In this document: in pieces, positions 1 through 8,103 of the stretch | Layout: each line of letters begins with the position of its first letter | How positions within the stretch are numbered: position 1 is the first letter of the stretch | DNA from: SZUA-448 sp964602475 | Lineage (GTDB): Bacteria; Bacillota; Clostridia; Lachnospirales; Lachnospiraceae | DNA: 25,368 bases | Assembly: GCA_964602475.1 (NCBI GenBank) | Contig: CAZRRN010000039.1 | Location: 1 to 25,368 of the forward strand | Direction of reading: 5' to 3' | Notes under the pieces: generated by a model | The model's input: only the letters and a program-made list of their open reading frames with translations | What the model was told of the DNA's origin: nothing | The model's database searches: none | Translations under genes and position numbers: made by a program

Positions 1-54
1 CAGGTTGCACTAACCGTCTCCGTCATAGCTTTTATAGTTATTTAATTTTAGCAA

Positions 55-83
55 AGTATAGCGCAAGAATTTCAATCTGTCAA
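55..83 (-). promoter_or_regulatory. Sigma-A promoter firing leftward out of the window
   Basis: On the minus strand, TTGACA (83-78) is separated by exactly 17 nt from TATACT (60-55), which matches 11 of 12 consensus positions. Transcription would start near 47-49 and leave the window. The first transcribed bases contain ATGACGGAGACGG, with no ribosome binding site before that ATG, so this is more likely an untranslated leader than a gene start. Confidence 0.6.
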
Positions 84-186
84 CTATTATTTTACTAAAT
101 TTAATCATACCAAAAGTAATCATAAACATTAGCTCTTACACATTGAATCACACATTTTATATTCAAATGTATATTATTTACATTTC

Positions 187-215
187 TTGACATTAAAAGT
201 CCAATATGCTAATAT
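187..215 (+). promoter_or_regulatory. glmS promoter (sigma-A, extended -10)
   Basis: TTGACA (187-192), a 17-nt spacer and TAATAT (210-215), with an upstream TG giving an extended -10. The predicted start near 222 leaves a leader of about 105 nt before glmS. The leader contains a short CTGT/ACAG hairpin and GC-rich pairing segments around 258-295, but I recognise no known RNA class in it. Confidence 0.7.
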
Positions 216-327
216 AAATTCTTGAATTATTAATTTTCAATCGATATAAGCTGTTAGACAGGATTGTGTGGTGCCAAACCTGCAGGCATTAGCGGCTTCT
301 ATAATAAGTCACCGTATGGAGGCAATT

Positions 328-2196
328 ATGTGTGGAATTATTGGATATACCGGTTCTCTTAATGCGTCTGATGTAATTCTTGAAGGGCTCAGTGAACTGG
401 AATACCGCGGCTATGACAGTGCCGGACTGGCGTGTTGTACTACAAACGGAATTGTTACTATAAAAGAAGTCGGAAAGGTATCCCATCTGAAGGAAGCCAT
501 TCCTTCCGGACTTTTATCCAGCTGTGGAATCGGTCATACACGCTGGGCAACTCATGGTGGAGTTACGCGTGAAAATGCTCATCCGCATTCCTGTGGGAAG
601 GTAACTCTGATACACAACGGAATTATCGAAAACTACCTTACCCTTCAGTCTGAACTTGCTGCACTCGGAAGACTTCCAGTTTCTGAAACAGATACTGAGA
701 TTGTTGCAATCCTTCTTGATTATCTTTATCAGGGAGATGCTTTTTCTGCAATCCGCGATACTGTTTCTCGCTTAAAGGGTGCTTATTCCTTCTGTATCCT
801 GTTTTCCGATCAGCCCGGAGTCATATATTCAATCCGAAAAGGAAGTCCGCTTGTCGCCTGCAATGCCGAAGCAGGTTCAATGATTGCTTCAGATATGGTA
901 GCTCTGCTTCGTTACTCGAAGGAATACTTTGTTCTTCCGGAGAATTCCGTTGCAAAACTTACGGAGCATTCCATTACTGTATGTGATCTTCAGGGGAACC
1001 GCATTTTTCCTGATATACTAAGTGTCAGCTGGGATATAACCTCCGCACAAAAGGGCGGCTATAAGCATTTCATGCAGAAAGAAATTCATGAACAGCCTTC
1101 TACTCTACAACGAACCTTACTGCCCCGAATTTCCTGCTTTGATTCATCCTTGAAGAAGCTTTCTCCCCTGGAATCCAAAGATAACAATTATTATCTTCCT
1201 GATTTTTCCGTTGATGAGGTACCGGATTCTCTCATTGAGGGGATTCACCGTATTATCATTGCCGCCTGTGGAACTGCAATGCATGCCGGTATGGTTGGAC
1301 GAATTCTTCTGGAACGTTATTCCAGAATCCCAGTTACCGTAACACTTGCTTCCGAATTCCGATATGAAGACCCTATTCTCACTCCCGATACTTTGGTTAT
1401 CGTAATATCTCAATCCGGAGAAACTGCGGACACACTTGCTGCGCTTCGACTTGCACGTGTCAAACATATAAGAACACTTGCCATTGTAAATGTACGCGGT
1501 TCCTCTATAGCAAGAGAAAGTGACTATTGCTTATATACCCATTCCGGTCCGGAAATAGCCGTTGCAAGCACAAAAGCCTACACGGCTCAGCTGGCGGTTC
1601 TCTACCTTTTTGCATTTCGTTTTGCATATGTATCCGGCAAACTTTCTCCGGAAAGTTGTTCTGCCAAAATGCGTATGCTGTTAACCGTCCCTGACCAGGT
1701 TTCTGTTTTTCTCTCCGACCGGGACTGCTTCAAAAATGCAAGCCGTGCATTGGTCAATGCCGAGGACGTCTTCTTTATCGGAAGAAATATTGATTATGCC
1801 CTTTCCTGTGAAGGTTCCATCAAGCTTAAAGAAATCTCCTACATACATTCTGAAGCTTATGCTGCCGGTGAATTAAAACACGGAACCCTGTCACTTGTTA
1901 CCGATGGTGTTCCTGTTATCGCGATTGCCACACAACATGATGTTCTTTCGAAAATGATTTCTAATATAAAAGAAGTTCGTGCACGTGGAGCACTTGTTGT
2001 ATGCATTACTTATTCCGATGCAGAGATTGAACCGTCTCTTTATGACTTCCGGATTAATCTCCCGGCTTCCGATGATCTCTTTGCTCCATTTTGTACAGCA
2101 GTCTGTCTGCAGATGATTGCCTATTACACCTCCTCCTATCGTGGACTTGATGTCGATCAGCCAAGAAATCTTGCAAAATCAGTCACTGTCGAATAA
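328..2196 (+). CDS. glmS: Glutamine--fructose-6-phosphate aminotransferase (isomerizing)
   Basis: Cytosolic enzyme making glucosamine-6-phosphate from fructose-6-phosphate and glutamine, the first step to UDP-GlcNAc and cell wall. The chosen ATG follows GGAGG (318-322) by 5 nt and puts the nucleophile Cys at residue 2 (MCGIIGYTG), as the N-terminal nucleophile glutaminase needs. A longer frame from 268 would bury that Cys. Visible motifs are the glutaminase HTRWATHG and HNGIIENY, the first SIS domain CGTAMHAG and SQSGETADT, STKAYTAQ, the second SIS domain SEAYAAGELKHG, and the conserved C-terminus PRNLAKSVTVE. Length is 622 aa, slightly longer than the usual 600-610, the excess lying in the linker before the first SIS domain (SLKKLSPLESKDNNYY region). 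It is monocistronic, with its own promoter and terminator. No glmS ribozyme is apparent in its short leader. Confidence 0.97.
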   Translation: MCGIIGYTGSLNASDVILEGLSELEYRGYDSAGLACCTTNGIVTIKEVGKVSHLKEAIPSGLLSSCGIGHTRWATHGGVTRENAHPHSCGKVTLIHNGIIENYLTLQSELAALGRLPVSETDTEIVAILLDYLYQGDAFSAIRDTVSRLKGAYSFCILFSDQPGVIYSIRKGSPLVACNAEAGSMIASDMVALLRYSKEYFVLPENSVAKLTEHSITVCDLQGNRIFPDILSVSWDITSAQKGGYKHFMQKEIHEQPSTLQRTLLPRISCFDSSLKKLSPLESKDNNYYLPDFSVDEVPDSLIEGIHRIIIAACGTAMHAGMVGRILLERYSRIPVTVTLASEFRYEDPILTPDTLVIVISQSGETADTLAALRLARVKHIRTLAIVNVRGSSIARESDYCLYTHSGPEIAVASTKAYTAQLAVLYLFAFRFAYVSGKLSPESCSAKMRMLLTVPDQVSVFLSDRDCFKNASRALVNAEDVFFIGRNIDYALSCEGSIKLKEISYIHSEAYAAGELKHGTLSLVTDGVPVIAIATQHDVLSKMISNIKEVRARGALVVCITYSDAEIEPSLYDFRINLPASDDLFAPFCTAVCLQMIAYYTSSYRGLDVDQPRNLAKSVTVE

Positions 2197-2201
2197 AAAA
2201 A

Positions 2202-2232
2202 CAGCCCGGTATGCATAACCGGGCTGCTTTTT
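2202..2232. terminator. Bidirectional terminator between glmS and purL
   Basis: Perfect 9-bp stem CAGCCCGGT (2202-2210) / ACCGGGCTG (2218-2226) with a 7-nt loop. It is flanked by an A-run on the left (2194-2201) and a T-rich run on the right (2228-2235), so it can terminate both convergent transcripts. Confidence 0.9.
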
Positions 2233-2243
2233 ATTTATCCGTA

Positions 2244-5200
2244 TCAGCGGTAATATTCCACTCCGGATTCAAACAGGTATTGATTTTGATCTCCAACGAT
2301 ATTCATCGCTACGCCATTACCTCTTCGTTCTGAATGAGCCATCTTTCCAAGCACCCTTCCGTCCGGACTGGTAATTCCTTCGATTGCCCAATATGAACCA
2401 TTCGGATTGAATATCTCGTCCATGGTAGGTTTTCCATCCAGATCAACATACTGGGTTGCAATCTGTCCACGTTCTTTTAAGCGATTCAGCCATTCATCAT
2501 TCGCAACAAAGCGTCCTTCTCCATGCGATGCCGGTAATGCATAAACTTTACCCAGCTCTGCTTTTGTAAGCCACGGTGACTGATTTGTAACAACCTTTGT
2601 ATATACAGACTTCGAGATATGCCGTCCGATGGTATTTCTTGCAAGCGTAGGGGAATCCTCTGTCTGAGGACATATTTCACCATATGGTACAAGTCCAAGC
2701 TTAATGACGGCCTGAAACCCGTTACAGATTCCAAGAATCAGTCCATCACGCTGTTTCAGCAGATTGTTTACTGCATCACTGATTCTGCTGTTACGGAATG
2801 CAGTTGCAATGAATTTACCTGAACCATCCGGTTCATCACCGGCAGAGAACCCACCCGGAAACATAATCATCTGTGATTTTTTTATTTCATCTGCAAATAA
2901 TTCAATGGAAGAGGTAATCATTGATTCATCCAAATTGCCGAATACCCCGATTTTAACCTCTGCTCCTGCTGCTTCAAATGATCTGGCGGCATCGTATTCA
3001 CAGTTAGTTCCGGGAAATACCGGAATAAAGACTCTTGGTTTTGCAATCTTATTTTTAGCTATCATTATGTTCTTGCTTTGATACATCGGTTCAGGCATTG
3101 ATGTTCTATCTTCTTCGCCGGACACGCTTGGAAATACCTTTTCCAGTGTCCCGCTCCAGGATGCAAATGCGTCTTGGAGTGGAAGTTTCATGAAACCATA
3201 GGTCAATACCGGTTTTTCGGTTACCAGACCGATTCTGCAGATATTGTTTCTATATGCTTCCATGACCTTTTTTAAATTCGTTTCAGCAACTTCCAGTATC
3301 AACCCTCCATAGCCGGGAAGAAAGAGTTCCTGTTCTGACACTGACGAATCAAGCTGTACACCAAGCCAGTTTCCAAATGCCATTTTACTGACTGCTTCCG
3401 CAATTCCTTTCATTCCTGTTGCGTAAGCGGAGAGGATTATTCCCTGACCCATCAACGTATGAGTTGTTTCATAGTTTTTCTTTAATTCATTATATTTCGG
3501 CAGATCATAAGTATCTTTTGCAGCTTTTACATGCAGAAGAACATTTCCCGCTTCTTTCAGTTCCGGAGTAACAACATCTCGAATCTCTGCTACATCCACC
3601 GCAAAAGAAACCAGCGTCGGAGGAACATCAATCTCGTTAAATGTTCCGGACATACTGTCTTTTCCTCCTATTGAAGGAAGACCAAACTGCAGCTGAGCTT
3701 CAAAAGCTCCAAGCAATGCGGTCATCGGCTCGCCCCATCGTTTGGGATTGGTACCGAGACGTCTGAAATACTCCTGGAACGTAAAACGTATCTTTTTATA
3801 GTCTCCACCGGAAGCAACAATCTTGGCAATTGAAGCTACTACCGAGTATACTGCTCCATGATAAGGACTCCAGCTGGACAGATACGGATCGAATCCGTAA
3901 CTCATCATCGTTACTGTATCGCAGGCTCCTTTTAAAACCGGAAGCTTTGCAATCATTGTTTGAATCGGCGTAAGCTGTCTTTTTCCACCATAAGGCATGG
4001 TAACCGTACCGGCACCGATGGAACTGTCAAACTGCTCAACCAGACCCTTTTTTGAGCAGACATTTAAATCTGCCAGTTCAGTCAGCCAGTGATTTTCTGT
4101 ATTACTACAGTCCCTATTTACAGAAGCCTTTGTTCCGGGACGCGCTGCGCAGAATGAAGCTCCTGTATTCAGATAATTTTCCTTTTCTTTTGGAAGCACA
4201 ATTGTTGCCGTAGTCTCCTGATGTGCTCCGTTTGTATCCAAAAAAGCACGTGAAATATTTACAATTTCCTTACCTCTCCAGTACATAATCAGTCTTGGAG
4301 CTTTTGTAACCTCTGCAACAACAACTGCCTCCAGATTCTCTTCCTTTGCGAACCCGAGCATTGCCTTAACGTCCTTTGGTGCAACAACAACTGCCATACG
4401 TTCCTGCGATTCTGAAATTGCAAGTTCAGTTCCGTCAAGTCCTGCATATTTCTTCGGTACTTCATCCAGCTGAATCTTCAGTCCATCGGCAAGCTCACCG
4501 ATGGCTACCGAAACACCTCCGGCTCCGAAATCATTGCATTTCTTAATTAAGCTGCTAACCTCCGGTCTGCGGAACAATCTTTGAAGCTTTCGTTCTGTTG
4601 GCGCATTTCCCTTCTGAACTTCAGCTCCGCAGGTTTCTATCGATTCTGTTGTATGAACCTTCGAAGATCCGGTTGCTCCGCCACAGCCGTCACGCCCTGT
4701 CCGCCCTCCCATAAGGATGATAATATCACCGGGATCAGAATTCTCACGAATAACATTTTTTCTAGGTGCCGCACCCATAACAGCACCGATTTCCATACGT
4801 TTTGCAACATAATTCGGATGGTAGATTTCATCAACAAGTCCGGTTGCAAGTCCAATCTGGTTTCCATATGAACTATAACCCTTCGCTGCACCTGTCGTAA
4901 GTTTTCTCTGTGGCAATTTTCCCTTCAAAGTATCCGTAAGTGAAACCGTAGGATCTGCTGCTCCCGTCACACGCATTGCCTGATAAACATATCCACGTCC
5001 GGACAATGGATCACGTATTGCACCTCCAAGACAGGTCGCTGCACCTCCGAACGGTTCAATCTCCGTCGGATGGTTATGTGTTTCATTTTTGAAGAATACA
5101 AGCCATTCTTCTTTCTTTCCGTCAATCTCGACAGGAACTATAATCGAACAGGCATTAATTTCATCGGATACCTCCATATCCTTCAGCATTCCATCTGCCC

Positions 5201-6062
5201 GAAGTTTTTTCATACCAAGCAGTGCAATATCCATCAGGCATACGAACTTATCTTTGCGATCCTTATATAGTTCTTTTCTTGTATTGATATATTTCTGATA
5301 TGAGCTTTCAATCGGTTCACGATAAAACCCATTCTCAAACTGTATATCTGTCAGTTCAGTCTGGAATGTTGTATGGCGGCAATGATCTGACCAGTAGGTA
5401 TCCAGAACACGGATTTCAGTCATTGACGGATCGCGGTGTTCTTCATTTTCAAAATAATTACGGATATGAAGAAAATCCTGAAAGGTCATCGCAAGGCCAA
5501 GTGACTGGTAAAGTTCTTTCAGCTGCATCTCTGTCCGACGGTTAAAGCCCTTAAATATCTTTACATCCTCGGGAGTACTGAAAACTGTAATCAGCGTTTT
5601 AGGTTTATTCTCATCGGTTTCTCTCGAATCAACCGGATTAATACAGTATGCTTTTATTCGCTCAAATTCCTGATTGTCAAGAGTTCCTGATATTACATAA
5701 GTTGTCGCACTTCGAATAACCGGCTCTTCACTTTCTTTTAAAAGCTTTACACATTGTTCTGCAGAATCAGCCCTCTGATCAAATTGTCCCGGAAGATACT
5801 CGACTGAAAAAACAAGGTCTTCTTTTTCCTTTGGGAAAGTTTCCTCATATAAAATATCGACCGGAGGTTCGGAAAACACGGTTCCCAATGCATTCTGATA
5901 GGTAACGTCACTTACATTTTCCACATCGTAACGAACCAATACACGGATTCCGGTGACCGTCTTCAGGTCGAGATAGCTTCTAATTTCTTCGGTTAATTCC
6001 TTTGCCCTTACTGCATAGGGCGGCTTTTTTTCGACATATACTCGTCTTACGTTCAGCATCAT
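2244..6062 (-). CDS. purL: Phosphoribosylformylglycinamidine synthase, single-chain
   Basis: Converts FGAR plus glutamine and ATP to FGAM in de novo purine synthesis. This is the large single-polypeptide form (1272 aa), which needs no PurS or PurQ. From the N-terminus there is a PurS-like segment (about 1-180), the linker and first synthase half with YWSDHCRHTTF and KNETHNHPTEIEPFGGAATC, then GRTGRDGCGGATG and CNDFGAGGVSVA, the second synthase half, and a class I glutaminase domain (about 1008-1272) with FPGTNCEYDAA, nucleophile Cys in LGICNGFQ, and the ASHGEGRF and MAHSER segments. Two consecutive ATGs (6062 and 6059) follow AGGAGG (6065-6070). The second has the better 5-nt spacing, so the true start could be 6059. 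It is divergent from the phosphoglycosyl transferase gene and convergent with glmS. Confidence 0.97.
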   Translation of the reverse strand: MMLNVRRVYVEKKPPYAVRAKELTEEIRSYLDLKTVTGIRVLVRYDVENVSDVTYQNALGTVFSEPPVDILYEETFPKEKEDLVFSVEYLPGQFDQRADSAEQCVKLLKESEEPVIRSATTYVISGTLDNQEFERIKAYCINPVDSRETDENKPKTLITVFSTPEDVKIFKGFNRRTEMQLKELYQSLGLAMTFQDFLHIRNYFENEEHRDPSMTEIRVLDTYWSDHCRHTTFQTELTDIQFENGFYREPIESSYQKYINTRKELYKDRKDKFVCLMDIALLGMKKLRADGMLKDMEVSDEINACSIIVPVEIDGKKEEWLVFFKNETHNHPTEIEPFGGAATCLGGAIRDPLSGRGYVYQAMRVTGAADPTVSLTDTLKGKLPQRKLTTGAAKGYSSYGNQIGLATGLVDEIYHPNYVAKRMEIGAVMGAAPRKNVIRENSDPGDIIILMGGRTGRDGCGGATGSSKVHTTESIETCGAEVQKGNAPTERKLQRLFRRPEVSSLIKKCNDFGAGGVSVAIGELADGLKIQLDEVPKKYAGLDGTELAISESQERMAVVVAPKDVKAMLGFAKEENLEAVVVAEVTKAPRLIMYWRGKEIVNISRAFLDTNGAHQETTATIVLPKEKENYLNTGASFCAARPGTKASVNRDCSNTENHWLTELADLNVCSKKGLVEQFDSSIGAGTVTMPYGGKRQLTPIQTMIAKLPVLKGACDTVTMMSYGFDPYLSSWSPYHGAVYSVVASIAKIVASGGDYKKIRFTFQEYFRRLGTNPKRWGEPMTALLGAFEAQLQFGLPSIGGKDSMSGTFNEIDVPPTLVSFAVDVAEIRDVVTPELKEAGNVLLHVKAAKDTYDLPKYNELKKNYETTHTLMGQGIILSAYATGMKGIAEAVSKMAFGNWLGVQLDSSVSEQELFLPGYGGLILEVAETNLKKVMEAYRNNICRIGLVTEKPVLTYGFMKLPLQDAFASWSGTLEKVFPSVSGEEDRTSMPEPMYQSKNIMIAKNKIAKPRVFIPVFPGTNCEYDAARSFEAAGAEVKIGVFGNLDESMITSSIELFADEIKKSQMIMFPGGFSAGDEPDGSGKFIATAFRNSRISDAVNNLLKQRDGLILGICNGFQAVIKLGLVPYGEICPQTEDSPTLARNTIGRHISKSVYTKVVTNQSPWLTKAELGKVYALPASHGEGRFVANDEWLNRLKERGQIATQYVDLDGKPTMDEIFNPNGSYWAIEGITSPDGRVLGKMAHSERRGNGVAMNIVGDQNQYLFESGVEYYR

Positions 6063-6104
6063 TTCCTCCTCAGAGAATAACCATAGTATTTAACATACAC
6101 GCAT

Positions 6105-6134
6105 ATTATAGCATTACCTATTTCTATTATACAA
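6105..6134 (-). promoter_or_regulatory. Probable purL promoter
   Basis: Minus strand: perfect TATAAT (6110-6105) preceded by TG as an extended -10, with TTGTAT (6134-6129) at 18-nt spacing as a weak -35. The predicted leader to purL is about 35 nt. I see no purine riboswitch. Confidence 0.55.
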
Positions 6135-6151
6135 GCCATATTTTTCACGTT

Positions 6152-6186
6152 TTTTGTCGAGCTTTTCTCTTTAGAAACCGACAAAA
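6152..6186. repeat. Inverted repeat between the purL and MraY-like divergent promoters
   Basis: Perfect 8-bp arms TTTTGTCG (6152-6159) and CGACAAAA (6179-6186), 19 nt apart. They lie upstream of both promoters, a position suited to a regulator site. No regulator can be named from this. Confidence 0.35.
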
Positions 6187-6201
6187 CAACGAAAGAAACA
6201 C

Positions 6202-6230
6202 TAGACGTGCAGCTTATGGTATAGTACAAT
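6202..6230 (+). promoter_or_regulatory. Probable promoter of the MraY-like gene
   Basis: TAGACG (6202-6207), a 17-nt spacer and TACAAT (6225-6230), about 29 nt before the start codon at 6259. The -35 matches 4 of 6 and the -10 matches 5 of 6 consensus bases. Confidence 0.45.
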
Positions 6231-6258
6231 AATAGGGATGTTTTTAGGAGGAGATGCT

Positions 6259-7227
6259 ATGTTGACACAGTTTTTTACCGGTTATAATAATTACCTGATT
6301 TTTATCGGATTGATTTTAGCCTTTTTACTTACCTGTATTCTTTTACAGCTTCTGAAGAATATTCTTCCCCGTGACGGTGGACGAGCATTTGCAGTCAATG
6401 GTGCTCTTTCACAGGGAAAACCTCGAGGCGCCGGTATTGTATTTATACTTATATTTATTTTTTTGGCACTTCTTTTTGTTCCTGTATCACGAGAGCTCAT
6501 CATTTACGATATTATGCTGGCTGCCGCAATGATCAGCGGTTATCTGGATGACAGTTCTTCTCATCCATGGAATGAATATAAAAAAGCTATTATAGATTTT
6601 GTTATATCACTTGTAACTGCTTTAACCTATGTGAATTTTAACGGAACAAGTTTACATATACTGATTCTCGATAGAACAATACAGCTTCCTGTTGTACTCT
6701 TTGTTCTCCTCGCAGTCATACTGATCTGGACAGCAATTAATGTTGTAAACTGCACGGATGGTGTTGACGGACTATGCGGCAGCATCTCAATCATTACACT
6801 TTTAAGCTTTTACGCACTGTTTGTAATTACAGGAGGTGGAGAGATCTTGAAACCGCTTCTTCTGCTAATGATCGCATGTCTTCTCGGGTATCTATGGTTT
6901 AACGCTTCGCCGAGCCGGTTACTCATGGGGGATGCCGGTTCCCGTGCGCTCGGTTTATTTATTGCTGTAACTGCCTTAAAGTCCGGAAGTGCTCTTTTGT
7001 TTCTTCCTTTTGCGCTTGTATTTATTCTGGATGGCGGTCTCGGTCTAATCAAGGTTTCTCTGCTTCGTTTTCTGAAAATAAAAATAATGACCGGAATTCG
7101 TACTCCCCTTCATGATCATGTACGTAAGAACAAAGGCTGGTCCGACACTCAGACTGTATTCCGTTTTATGATTCTGCAGATTATGATTTCCTGCATTATT
7201 TTCTTCTTTATCTATCTTCAAATGTGA
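6259..7227 (+). CDS. MraY/WecA-family phosphoglycosyl transferase, divergent
   Basis: Polytopic membrane enzyme of the polyprenyl-phosphate N-acetylhexosamine-1-phosphate transferase family, which moves a phospho-sugar from a UDP-sugar onto undecaprenyl phosphate. The ATG at 6259 is chosen because AGGAGG (6246-6251) precedes it by 7 nt; a longer frame from 6238 would contain that site. The 322-aa product shows about ten hydrophobic segments, KPRGAG (54-59), the metal-binding Asp pair DD (97-98), NCTDGVDGL (164-172), GDAGS (224-228) and a C-terminal HDH...GW loop (285-294) like the MraY HHH loop. MraY-specific features are present but altered: HDH instead of HHH, and SSSHPWNEYKK after the DD pair. 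The gene is alone rather than in a division and cell-wall cluster, so it may be a second MraY or a teichoic-acid/polysaccharide initiator. The family is certain; the acceptor and sugar are not. Confidence 0.85.
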   Translation: MLTQFFTGYNNYLIFIGLILAFLLTCILLQLLKNILPRDGGRAFAVNGALSQGKPRGAGIVFILIFIFLALLFVPVSRELIIYDIMLAAAMISGYLDDSSSHPWNEYKKAIIDFVISLVTALTYVNFNGTSLHILILDRTIQLPVVLFVLLAVILIWTAINVVNCTDGVDGLCGSISIITLLSFYALFVITGGGEILKPLLLLMIACLLGYLWFNASPSRLLMGDAGSRALGLFIAVTALKSGSALLFLPFALVFILDGGLGLIKVSLLRFLKIKIMTGIRTPLHDHVRKNKGWSDTQTVFRFMILQIMISCIIFFFIYLQM

Positions 7228-7235
7228 TTACATAC

Positions 7236-7266
7236 AAAAAACTCCGGCACATGGCCGGAGTTTTTT
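7236..7266. terminator. Bidirectional terminator
   Basis: Perfect 8-bp GC-rich stem ACTCCGGC (7241-7248) / GCCGGAGT (7254-7261) with a 5-nt loop, flanked by an A-run on the left and a T-run on the right. It serves the MraY-like gene on the plus strand. On the minus strand it ends the pilus-like operon and abuts the stop codon of the transglutaminase gene. Confidence 0.9.
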
Positions 7267-8089
7267 AGTATATGTATTTCAGCGTTGAATAATCCTCTTC
7301 TTTTTTATCAATTGAATACGTTTTTCCTGCATTGTAATAACATGAATCATAGGTTGCATCAATTGTGTACCATTTTCCGCTTTCAGAATCATGAACCTGA
7401 TTCCATGCATGATACCCATTTACGTTGGAACAATATCCGGTAACTACTTTCACTTCAATTCCCTGTGTCCGCAGCATCGCTGCAAGTAAGACAGAATAAT
7501 CATAACAGATTCCAAGTTTATTTCGATAAACATCCTGAATATCAGGAATATACTGCGTTAATGTTCCTGATGAGATTTCTTTTGCTTTATCATAATCATA
7601 GCTGTAATTTTCTATCACATATTTTGTAAGCTTTTCCACAACCTCTTCTTCGGTAACACACTTTTTTGTCAGAGAAGAGGCCTTTTTTATTGCTTTATCA
7701 GATAAAACATATTCTACAATGACATTGGTATACAAATAAACCTCATTTTCATTATCAAGCTCCAGAGAAACTGTTTCTGTTTCTACCGTGCTGTACCTTG
7801 TTCCCTCAATCTGTTTGCACAGCTTTAGAGTATAGCTTTCATTTCCGTTGGTCAATGGAATCACAAGTTCATTTTGACCTTCGCACAAATCGTAAGTCTG
7901 ACGGTATCCTGTCGCACTGACCTGCACAAGGAGCTTCATTTTTACTCCGGTAGAATTTTGATATGATAACGTAACTGTTCCGTTCTCATTATCAGTAAAT
8001 GTTGACGCTTTTGCATGCATTTCTCCTGTCAAAATCACCGCCATCAGGCAACATCCAAGAAATACACAGAATCTAATCCATCGTTTCAT
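7265..8089 (-). CDS. Secreted transglutaminase-like protein
   Basis: Last gene of the pilus-like operon. The 274-aa product begins with a clear Sec signal peptide (positive start, hydrophobic 6-20, cleavage likely after MHAKA near residue 27). A beta-rich region follows, then a transglutaminase-like cysteine protease fold with catalytic Cys195 in LGICYDYS, His227 in GYHAWN and Asp244 in YTIDATYD. Members of this superfamily act as proteases, cross-linkers or peptide-processing enzymes. The ATG at 8089 is preferred over an upstream GTG at 8098 because AGGAGG occupies 8098-8103, which gives 8-nt spacing. That ribosome binding site ends one base before the stop codon of the upstream pilT-like gene (8104-8106), so the two genes lie very close together. 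The context suggests it acts on an extracellular filament or surface protein, but that is inference. Confidence 0.85.
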   Translation of the reverse strand: MKRWIRFCVFLGCCLMAVILTGEMHAKASTFTDNENGTVTLSYQNSTGVKMKLLVQVSATGYRQTYDLCEGQNELVIPLTNGNESYTLKLCKQIEGTRYSTVETETVSLELDNENEVYLYTNVIVEYVLSDKAIKKASSLTKKCVTEEEVVEKLTKYVIENYSYDYDKAKEISSGTLTQYIPDIQDVYRNKLGICYDYSVLLAAMLRTQGIEVKVVTGYCSNVNGYHAWNQVHDSESGKWYTIDATYDSCYYNAGKTYSIDKKEEDYSTLKYIY

Positions 8090-8103
8090 CAAAAACACCT
8101 CCT

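Noticed and set aside
1..30. TAGTGCAACC near the left edge as the 3' end of a c-di-GMP-II riboswitch
   Set aside because: The promoter that would make this RNA lies only about 20 nt upstream of the motif, leaving no room for the aptamer.
268..327. Longer GlmS form starting at 268
   Set aside because: It would place 20 residues before the catalytic Cys, which must be N-terminal, and it has no ribosome binding site, while 328 has a good one.
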